Positions 39,828-45,563 of a DNA stretch of 53,846 nt are shown here, piece by piece; within the stretch, counting starts at the first letter, position 1; each line of letters starts with the position of its first letter. The stretch is from Chloroflexota bacterium. Lineage in GTDB: Bacteria; Chloroflexota; Anaerolineae; Aggregatilineales; Phototrophicaceae. The position numbers and the translations under genes are program-made. The stretch is from NCBI GenBank assembly GCA_023430545.1, contig JAEZAF010000005.1:1-53846 (forward strand), in the 5' to 3' direction. The notes under the pieces are model-generated. The model had not been told where the DNA came from. It was given only the letters and a program-made list of their open reading frames with translations, and made no database searches.

Positions 39828-40305
39828 ATGCCACCTCAAGACCGAGTACCTGAGCGATCTCTCTGCCGTGGGTGAGTTCATGCATCGCCAGCACCCGCAG
39901 GATCTGCGCAACTGACAGGATCTTCAGCGTACCGTGCCGCCCCTCACGCGATAATCTGGCTTCATCCACACCGTCCAGCCAGTCGAACAGCTCAGCACGC
40001 TGCTGTTCCAGTTCCTGACGGGACTGCTCGACCGTCTTCTCGGCTGATTTCTCCGTCGTGCGGCGGTTATAGCGCTCCAGATCGAAATCCGCCGGGACCA
40101 CTTCCACACCCTCCGCAATCCCCTTCACCATATTCACATGGCCGCGATCCGAAGACGCGAGATGATGCACAAGCTGGCGCACGTTCCAGCCGCCCTCCTG
40201 AGAATGCACCTGCGCATCCCACCGGTCCCCTACCTGATCCAGCACGCGGTTCAGATAGGCGTGAGTCTGCGCAAGTTTGGCTTTAAGCTCGGCTTTTTCA
40301 GACAT
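39814..40305 (-). CDS. DinB-superfamily protein
   Basis: A 163-residue four-helix DinB/YfiT-type protein. Family landmarks are LNRVLDQVGDRWDAQVH, GGWNVRQLVHHLASSDRGHVNMV (first metal His) and ILRVLAMHELTHGREIAQVLGLE (His residues for the metal site). Members bind divalent metal and are often thiol-S-transferases or of unknown function. It starts after GGAGAGAGGA and is followed on the same strand by the sulfite oxidase-like gene with an overlap, so the two form an operon from the promoter at about 40370. Confidence 0.87.
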   Translation of the reverse strand: MSEKAELKAKLAQTHAYLNRVLDQVGDRWDAQVHSQEGGWNVRQLVHHLASSDRGHVNMVKGIAEGVEVVPADFDLERYNRRTTEKSAEKTVEQSRQELEQQRAELFDWLDGVDEARLSREGRHGTLKILSVAQILRVLAMHELTHGREIAQVLGLEVAYETP

Positions 40306-40356
40306 GAATCCTCTCTCCTGTCATCATTTATCGAATGGGCGTTTGATACTGCGATC

Positions 40357-40385
40357 ATGGTAGCACTCGCATCATCGCTTGCCAA
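40357..40385 (-). promoter_or_regulatory. Promoter of the DinB/sulfite-oxidase operon
   Basis: Read on the minus strand: -35 TTGGCA (40385-40380), 17-bp spacer, -10 TACCAT (40362-40357) preceded by TGC (extended -10). Leader of about 45 nt before ATG 40305. Confidence 0.6.
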
Positions 40386-40404
40386 CAGACCGCACCGGAC
40401 TGCC

Positions 40405-40445
40405 GACAAAAACAAAGCGGCGGCCCGAAGATCTCAGGCCGCCGC
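40405..40445 (-). terminator. Terminator of the nucleotidyltransferase transcript
   Basis: On the minus strand GCGGCGGCC (40445-40437), loop, GGCCGCCGC (40425-40417), then TTTGTTTTT. Nine G/C pairs: a strong terminator about 100 bases after the stop codon at 40545. Confidence 0.9.
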
Positions 40446-40459
40446 AGCGTATTACTCTA

Positions 40460-40528
40460 TAGGGTTGGATCTGTACTCGTAATGACGAGCAGTACGGACG
40501 CAATACATTGCGCCCACGAGGATCCCTA
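40460..40528 (-). other. Branched structure in the 3' UTR of the nucleotidyltransferase
   Basis: TAG..GGATC (40460-40471) can pair with GATCCCTA (40521-40528) and enclose two hairpins: GTACTCG/CGAGcaGTAC (40473-40495) and CGCAAT-AC-ATTGCG (40499-40512). The whole three-way structure lies between the stop codon at 40545 and the terminator at 40405-40445. No known RNA family was recognised. Confidence 0.45.
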
Positions 40529-40544
40529 CAACTGCAGGTAGCTT

Positions 40545-41615
40545 CTAAAGCTGCACGTAGCTGTTTTCCGCAAGGATAAACCGTGTCGCCGATGGAGTCT
40601 TGTGCGAAGCCGATGTCACCTCGGATTTGTCCGCAATCAGGCTGGAGTCCATACGACCGGGGATCGCACGGATCTTGCAGTCCTTCATCACAATGCTGGA
40701 ATCGATCTCGGAATCTTCAACGACGCTGTCATTCCCGATCGAGCTGTACGGCCCCACATAGCTGTTCCTGATCGTCACATTATCACCGATGATCACCGGG
40801 CCGCGAATCACGCTGTTGATAATCTGCGTATTATTGCCGAGGATCACACGGGCCGAGACATCCGAATCGACGATATGATCGCCGGTCGGGGCCGGGGTAT
40901 ACGGCAGATCGCCCAGCACCAGATGATTGGCCTGAATGATCGCATCCGGCTTACCGGCGTCAATCCACCAGCCCGATACCTTATAGGCCTGCACCGCTTT
41001 GTCATTGGTAATCAGCCACTGGATCGCGTCGGTAATCTCCAATTCGTTGCGCCATGACGGCTGAATATTGGAAATCGCTTCAAAGATCGACGAACGGAAC
41101 ATGTAAACACCGCTGATCGCGAAGTTCGACGGCGGATTCTTCGGCTTCTCCACCACGCCGACGATTTTGCCGTCGCGGATGTCGGCCACACCGAAGCGTG
41201 TCGGGTCCGGCACTTCGCCCAGCGCAATCGCGGCTTCGTATTCCGAATCCTTGAAGCCTCGCAGCAGATCGCCCATCTTGTCCTGGAAGATGTTATCGCC
41301 GAGGAACAGGCCAAACGGCTCTGATCCCACAAAATCCTTCGTCAGGCTGACCGCGTGTGCCAGACCAAGCTGTTCTTCCTGAACAACGTAATCGATTTTG
41401 ACACCCAGAGACTCGCCCGTGCCAAGCTGTTTGACAATCGGCGAGTCAAGATTGTTGACCACAATCCCAATCTCATCCAGGCCCCCATCGCGCATCATCT
41501 CGATGGCAAAGGCGATCAGAGGTTTATTGGCGACCGGCACCAGCGGTTTTGGCATTGTCAGGGTGACCGGACGCAGGCGTGTCCCCTGGCCCGCCGCGAG
41601 GATTATTGCTTTCAT
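40545..41615 (-). CDS. Sugar-1-phosphate nucleotidyltransferase with hexapeptide-repeat C terminus
   Basis: A 356-residue enzyme resembling glucose-1-phosphate thymidylyltransferase (long form). The N-terminal GT-A-like domain has the signature LAAGQGTRLRPVTLTMPKPLVPVANKPLI, the LGLAHAV substrate segment, the metal Asp in GLFLGDNIFQD and VVEKPKNPPSNFAISGVYMF. From about residue 250 a left-handed beta-helix of hexapeptide repeats is visible (SDVSARVILGNNTQIINSVI, GPVIIGDNVTIRNSYVGPYS). It makes an NDP-sugar for surface polysaccharide. AGGAG precedes the ATG at 41615. Confidence 0.9.
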   Translation of the reverse strand: MKAIILAAGQGTRLRPVTLTMPKPLVPVANKPLIAFAIEMMRDGGLDEIGIVVNNLDSPIVKQLGTGESLGVKIDYVVQEEQLGLAHAVSLTKDFVGSEPFGLFLGDNIFQDKMGDLLRGFKDSEYEAAIALGEVPDPTRFGVADIRDGKIVGVVEKPKNPPSNFAISGVYMFRSSIFEAISNIQPSWRNELEITDAIQWLITNDKAVQAYKVSGWWIDAGKPDAIIQANHLVLGDLPYTPAPTGDHIVDSDVSARVILGNNTQIINSVIRGPVIIGDNVTIRNSYVGPYSSIGNDSVVEDSEIDSSIVMKDCKIRAIPGRMDSSLIADKSEVTSASHKTPSATRFILAENSYVQL

Positions 41616-41753
41616 CAGCGCATTCTCCTGTAGTCTGCTTCAGTGGCAGAGAGGTTATGTTGTTCAAAGAGTAAAATACGAATTAATAGTGACTGAATGT
41701 TATTCCCCTGATACATCCTATAGAGGTTTATACACAATCACAAGCAAAAAAGC

Positions 41754-41794
41754 GTAAATAAATGCGGCCATATAGTCCTGTTATGACCGCATTT
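41754..41794 (-). terminator. Terminator of the YhhQ-type transporter gene
   Basis: On the minus strand AAATGCGGTCATA (41794-41782), 9-base loop, TATGGCCGCATTT (41772-41760), followed by ATTTACG. Thirteen paired positions with one T-G. Confidence 0.85.
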
Positions 41795-41834
41795 CGACAA
41801 CTTTTTACCTTCTTCGGACGCTCTTATCCGTTCT

Positions 41835-42557
41835 TCACACTTCAGCCCTGTCTCTGCCTGTAAACCGGAACGGGTTGAAGTCGGTGTTATAGTCGTAGAA
41901 ATCCTCGTTCTCCGCCCGCTTCAGCCAGTTGACCACGGCCAGCGTCAGCGGTGTCAGCAGCACTTCCAGCCCGACCTTCAACACATAGTTAGACACAATC
42001 AGTGACAGCAGCAGTTCCGGCGGGAAGACGCCCAGCGCCGTCGCGATCATGATAAAGATCGTGGTATCAATCGCCTGCCCGACCAGCGTGCTGCCAATCG
42101 TCCGCAGCCACAGCCAGCGACCCTGCGTCGCGATCTTCATCCTGGCAAGCACATAGCTGTTGCTGAATTCTCCGGCGAAGTACGCTGCAAGGCTGGCGAC
42201 CACCAGCCCGCTGACACCGCCCAGAACGGTGTCATAGGCCCCCTGCCCGACAGTATCCTGCCAGAAGGCTTCCCCCGGCAGCACTCCAGCCAGCCAGACA
42301 AAAAAGCCCATCAGCACCGTCGCGAAAAAGCCCATCCATATCACACGGCGCGAGCGCTGATAGCCGTAGACTTCGGTCAGGATGTCACCAAAGATGTACG
42401 AAATGGGGAAGACCAATGTCCCGGCATCAAACGCCAGCGCCAGCGGTCCCAGCGACACGCCGAGGTCGATGATCTTGGCGCTGCTGAGCAGATTGCTCAG
42501 GAGCAGTACCGTGACGAACAGCGCCATCACGAGATCGAAATAGCGGTAATGCTTCAT
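41835..42557 (-). CDS. Queuosine-precursor transporter family (YhhQ/VUT)
   Basis: A 240-residue integral membrane protein with about six helices. Family features are MALFVTVLLLSNLLSSAKII at the N terminus, the conserved TLVFPISYIFGDILTEVYGYQRSRRVIW (Asp/Glu/Tyr-Gly motif), VASLAAYFAGEFSNSYVLARMK and TIGSTLVGQAIDTTIFIMIA. Members take up queuosine precursors such as preQ0/preQ1. Start at 42557 is supported by AAGGGA 9 bases upstream; an upstream in-frame start would lie inside a terminator-like hairpin at 42616. No queuosine biosynthesis gene is in the window. Confidence 0.88.
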   Translation of the reverse strand: MKHYRYFDLVMALFVTVLLLSNLLSSAKIIDLGVSLGPLALAFDAGTLVFPISYIFGDILTEVYGYQRSRRVIWMGFFATVLMGFFVWLAGVLPGEAFWQDTVGQGAYDTVLGGVSGLVVASLAAYFAGEFSNSYVLARMKIATQGRWLWLRTIGSTLVGQAIDTTIFIMIATALGVFPPELLLSLIVSNYVLKVGLEVLLTPLTLAVVNWLKRAENEDFYDYNTDFNPFRFTGRDRAEV

Positions 42558-42615
42558 TGTGAGGTTGTCCCTTCTTGCAGATAGCAAATGGCTAAAGCAA
42601 AAATCCAAGAGAAAC

Positions 42616-42651
42616 AAAAAGCGGGTGTGCGACAGAACAGGCCGCCCCCGC
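42616..42651 (-). terminator. Terminator-like hairpin 60 nt upstream of the YhhQ-type gene
   Basis: On the minus strand GCGGG-G-GCG (42651-42643), 11-base loop, CGC-ACA-CCCGC (42631-42621), then TTTTTG. It lies just after a possible promoter (TATGCT near 42666 on the minus strand) and before the gene, so it could be an attenuator in the leader or the end of a short upstream transcript. Confidence 0.55.
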
Positions 42652-42779
42652 CTTTCAGTTTAGCATATCTGTGTGCCGCTGTTCAGAAAGATCGTCTTCT
42701 ACCCTCTGCCCTTTGCCCTTTGTACATGCCATGCGACAACCGTGTCCGCCGTGCACGCCCTGTATCCTCATTCATTCCC

Positions 42780-42920
42780 ACGGAAGGAGGGAAGGGGAGA
42801 AAAACAGGTGACGGTAATTCGTTCCCCTTCGCTCGGAATGCAAAACGAGACGCTGCTCGCAGCGGCGTTTTGCCGAGTGGGGGAAGGGAAAGCGGAATTT
42901 ATTCCGCAGGGATGGGGGGT
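42780..42920. repeat. Inverted-repeat element in the 645-bp gap (42558-43202)
   Basis: Core long hairpin at 42822-42885: TTCCCC/GGGGAA, CTCGG/CCGAG, GCAAAACG/CGTTTTGC and GCTGC/GCAGC nested in order. A second perfect hairpin, GCGGAAT-TT-ATTCCGC, is at 42892-42907. GAAGGGG (42791-42797) can alternatively pair with CCCCTTC (42824-42830). No coding potential is seen on either strand. It resembles a dispersed intergenic repeat or MITE, but only one copy is in the window. The remaining gap (42660-42780) holds only short pyrimidine repeats. Confidence 0.55.
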
Positions 42921-42990
42921 GAGTATCACCCAACACGCCCGAACAGATCGTAAACATTTGAAAACTCTAACCGCATACACCGAACATCTG

Positions 42991-42999
42991 TGCTACACT
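42991..42999 (+). promoter_or_regulatory. Extended -10-like motif within the gap
   Basis: TGCTACACT at 42991-42999, overlapping a second -10-like TATAAAAT at 42999-43006. Nothing coding follows on the plus strand; a transcript from here would cross the TGCTGC-rich segment and run antisense to the 3' end of metG. Confidence 0.35.
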
Positions 43000-43044
43000 A
43001 TAAAATCTGTACCTTAACATCGTTTCTCGGTCACGATTCGAAAC

Positions 43045-43205
43045 ATGCAGCAGTTGCAATTGCAGCAGCACATAAAATTTTTGTGCTGCCGCTGCTGCTG
43101 CTGCAAGCCGATTTGAACCTGAATGCGCGCTGACACTGCCGGATTGCAGCGCAATTGTGCTGCAAAGTGCTGCACATTGCCGCAACATACCGCAGCGTGC
43201 TGCTA
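43045..43205. repeat. GCAGCA/TGCTGC-rich segment with a hairpin
   Basis: About a dozen GCAGC or GCTGC pentamers and several TGCA palindromes occur in 160 bases just beyond the metG stop. GCAGCACA (43065-43072) and TGTGCTGC (43082-43089) form a hairpin with an AT-rich loop, and flanking CAG/CTG runs extend it imperfectly. Not coding, not a regular tandem array. Could be a metG transcript-end structure or slippage-prone triplet DNA. Confidence 0.6.
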
Positions 43206-45065
43206 CGCCGGATCAATCGCAATCGGGTGTTCTTCACGCGGTGCGCCGATGTAGGCGCGTTCCTGCTCCACGATCTCCGGCTCCAGCTTGACGAACAATG
43301 GCTGCGGTTCGCGCAGGGCCTGTCCGGGGGCAAGCTGGCTCTTTTCCCACTTCCCGATCGCTTCGGAAGGGTCATAGACCAGCGCCATGTGGGGCCGTGT
43401 GGTTTCCTGATACTCGACGATCTTCAGGTCACCGAACAGCTTGCCCTCATAGCCCAGATATTCGTGCAGCTTCTGCGAACTGAAAGGCAGGAACGGAGAT
43501 AAAAGCACCTTCAGGTTATCAATCACCCGCAGGATGGTATACACCTTACGCGCCGCCGCCGTTGGATCAGTCTTGATCGTCTTCCACGGCTCGAACTGCG
43601 TCAGATAGGCGTTGGCATCACGGACAATGCCCATCGTTTCCTGAAGCGCTTCACGCAGGCGCACCCGCTCGGTCAGGTCACCGACCGTCTCAAAGCCCTT
43701 TTCCACCCGCTCGATCAGGGCCAGATCTTCAGTGTCGAGGGTGTCGTAGGCCGGGACAACACCGTCATAGCGCTTATAGGCGAATCCGAGCATCCGGTTG
43801 ACCAGATTGCCCCACGCCGCGACCAGTTCATTGTTCACACGGGACAGAAAACCATCCCAGCTAAAGTCGGAGTCCGACGTTTCCGGGAAGGTGGCCGCCA
43901 CATAATAGCGGATCGCGTCTGCCTGATAGCGCTCCAGAATATCCGGCACCCAGATCGCCCAGTTACGGCTTTTGGAGAACTGCTTGCCTTCGATGTTCAT
44001 GAACTGATTAGCCGGTACGTCATAGGGCAGATTCAGGCTTTTGGTCGTATCCGGCTCATACAGCCTCTGAATACCGATCAACTGCGCCGGCCAGATCACG
44101 GTATGAAAGGGCACATTGTCCTTACCGATGAAGTAGTAGGCTTCGGATTCCGGGTTATACCACCACTGCTTCCATGCATCCGGTTCACCTCGGTTTTTAG
44201 CCCATTCCACACTGGCCGTCAGATAGCCGTTGACCGCCTCAAACCAGACGTAGATACACTTCCCTTCCCAACCTTCAACCGGCACAGGGATGCCCCAGTC
44301 GAGGTCGCGGGTGTAGGCACGTCCGCGCAGTTCGTCATCAATCCCTTTCTGGACGAAACTCCGGGTGAAATTCACCACGCTGTTCCGCCAGTGCCCCTGT
44401 TCGCGGTCCACATAATCCAGCACCTGCTGTGCCGTCTTACTCAGGTCGAGGAAGAAGTGCTTACTCTCACGCACAATCAGCTTATCCGTCGGGTCAGAGC
44501 GGTTGTACGGGTTGATGAGCTTGGTCGCCTCCATCAGATTACCGCAGTTATCGCACTGGTCACCGCGTGCGCTGGCAAACCCGCAGATATAGCACTGCCC
44601 CTCGACGTAACGATCAGGCAGAAAGCGCTTTTCCTTTTCGCTGTACAGCAGTTCCTGCGAAGCGACATAAAGGTAGCCCTGTTCGAGCAGCTTGGAGAAG
44701 ATATCCTGCGCGATCCGGTGATGGTTTTCGGTATCAGTATGGGTAAACAGATCGTAACTGATCCCGAGCTTCTGCTGTGTCAACAAAAAGCGGTTGTGAT
44801 AATGCTCGAAGATCTGACGTGGAGACACGCCGCGTCGGTCGGCCTCAACCGAAATCGGTGTGCCGTGACTGTCCGAACCGGAGACCATCAGCACGCGATT
44901 GCCCTTCAGCCGGTGATACCGTGCGAAGATGTCGGCGGGCAGATACGCCCCGGCCAGATGCCCCACATGCAGATCCCCGTTAGAATACGGCCACGCAACC
45001 GAGACCTGAATCAGTTTAGGTTCTGTGTTTGGTGCCTGTTCTGCTGTTTCATTCGCTGTTCCCAT
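43203..45065 (-). CDS. metG: Methionyl-tRNA synthetase
   Basis: A 620-residue class I MetRS. The N-terminal VSVAWPYSNGDLHVGHLAGAY carries the HIGH motif (HVGH). The connective insert binds zinc through CYICG and CDNCG (four Cys). The catalytic KMSKS is KQFSKSRNW. The anticodon domain begins around DFSWDGFLSRVNNELVAAWGNL (with the usual N-W-x3 landmark LVNRM). There is no C-terminal EMAP/Trbp-like tRNA-binding domain, so it is the short form. It begins with a short charged N-terminal extension and is transcribed away from ftsK from a promoter about 40 bases upstream. Confidence 0.95.
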   Translation of the reverse strand: MGTANETAEQAPNTEPKLIQVSVAWPYSNGDLHVGHLAGAYLPADIFARYHRLKGNRVLMVSGSDSHGTPISVEADRRGVSPRQIFEHYHNRFLLTQQKLGISYDLFTHTDTENHHRIAQDIFSKLLEQGYLYVASQELLYSEKEKRFLPDRYVEGQCYICGFASARGDQCDNCGNLMEATKLINPYNRSDPTDKLIVRESKHFFLDLSKTAQQVLDYVDREQGHWRNSVVNFTRSFVQKGIDDELRGRAYTRDLDWGIPVPVEGWEGKCIYVWFEAVNGYLTASVEWAKNRGEPDAWKQWWYNPESEAYYFIGKDNVPFHTVIWPAQLIGIQRLYEPDTTKSLNLPYDVPANQFMNIEGKQFSKSRNWAIWVPDILERYQADAIRYYVAATFPETSDSDFSWDGFLSRVNNELVAAWGNLVNRMLGFAYKRYDGVVPAYDTLDTEDLALIERVEKGFETVGDLTERVRLREALQETMGIVRDANAYLTQFEPWKTIKTDPTAAARKVYTILRVIDNLKVLLSPFLPFSSQKLHEYLGYEGKLFGDLKIVEYQETTRPHMALVYDPSEAIGKWEKSQLAPGQALREPQPLFVKLEPEIVEQERAYIGAPREEHPIAIDPA

Positions 45066-45105
45066 AAACGTCCTTCGCTTCCTGTCCCGTGCACACTGCC
45101 GCGAG

Positions 45106-45111
45106 ATTATA
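45106..45111 (-). promoter_or_regulatory. -10 box of metG
   Basis: Consensus TATAAT read on the minus strand (45111-45106), about 40 bases before the metG ATG at 45065. No convincing -35 at 16-18 bp. Confidence 0.55.
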
Positions 45112-45179
45112 CCGACAATTTGCTCGCAGTGTGACTATGCTTCCATCTGTTTAAAAATGCTGTACTGCTGACACGGTGA

Positions 45180-45217
45180 AACAAAACCGCCCGTCCGATT
45201 TCTTCAGACAGGCGGTT
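45180..45217 (-). terminator. Orphan minus-strand terminator between ftsK and metG
   Basis: On the minus strand AACCGCC-T-GTC (45217-45207), loop, GAC-G-GGCGGTT (45195-45185), then TTGTTTC. It is upstream of the metG promoter and no minus-strand gene precedes it, so it would end an unannotated transcript from within 45220-45560 or protect metG from read-through. The rest of the 498-bp gap (45066-45563) contains a palindrome before ftsK and no credible gene. Confidence 0.65.
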
Positions 45218-45451
45218 AGAGGGTATTGATTTCGAATTGATCTGGAAGACGCTGCCTTACCAGACCTGACCCATGCTCAAAAGCCGCTTGTCCTCTTTTG
45301 GCGGAAAAACGGCATTCGCATCGGGGAAAGGTGAAAGTCAGTATTCATATCACCAATATACGGATTTCTGCACTGAGACGCAAGCAGCAAATTGTCATTC
45401 GTTCGAAGAACCCGTGTCACATCCACGGTAGGATCAATGGGATAAAATATC

Positions 45452-45478
45452 GCGCTGATTCAGCGCATATGCTATCAT
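45452..45478 (+). promoter_or_regulatory. Palindrome plus extended -10 upstream of ftsK
   Basis: GCGCTGA-T-TCAGCGC (45452-45466) is a perfect 15-base palindrome lying where the -35/-10 spacer would be for TGCTATCAT (45470-45478; -10 TATCAT). ftsK starts 85 bases further. Arrangement suggests a repressor site on the ftsK promoter. Confidence 0.45.
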
Positions 45479-45563
45479 GAGCAGAGGTTACGAAGCGCCG
45501 CCTCAGCCTTAAACGGCGCGTTTCACCTTTTTCATCCGACGGTTTTGTGAGGCATTATTAGCT

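Noticed and set aside
42558..42660. preQ1 riboswitch upstream of the YhhQ-type gene.
   Set aside because: The stem is followed by a U-run, not the A-rich tail of preQ1-I, and no pseudoknot partner is visible. Kept only as a terminator-like hairpin.
42588..43017. Overlapping ORFs of 110-120 codons in the metG-YhhQ gap.
   Set aside because: They cross inverted repeats and terminators, have Arg/Pro/Cys-rich composition of non-coding GC sequence, and show no start signals.
43105..43130. tRNA T-arm-like sequence (GGTTCAAATC on the minus strand).
   Set aside because: Flanking bases do not form a T stem and no acceptor or anticodon arms can be found.
43045..43205. CRISPR-like array.
   Set aside because: Repeats are 5-6 bases with irregular spacing and no unique spacers.
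45241..45290. SRP (4.5S) RNA-like sequence on the minus strand (GGTCAGGTCTGG followed by GGCAGCG).
   Set aside because: The conserved GGAA tetraloop and the GGAAGCAGC 3' side are not present (two bases shorter, GGTA loop), and flanking sequence does not form the long SRP hairpin.
45066..45400. T-box leader for metG.
   Set aside because: No AGGGTGGNACCGCG antiterminator sequence. The metG -10 box lies downstream of the terminator, so the terminator is not in the metG leader.
45395..45410. LexA/SOS box near ftsK (GTTCGAAGAAC).
   Set aside because: The order is GTTC-N3-GAAC, not GAAC-N4-GTTC, so it does not fit the Gram-positive-type SOS box.
45298..45480. 60-residue ORF in the gap before ftsK.
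   Set aside because: No ribosome binding site, overlaps the palindrome/promoter region, basic composition without any recognisable feature.
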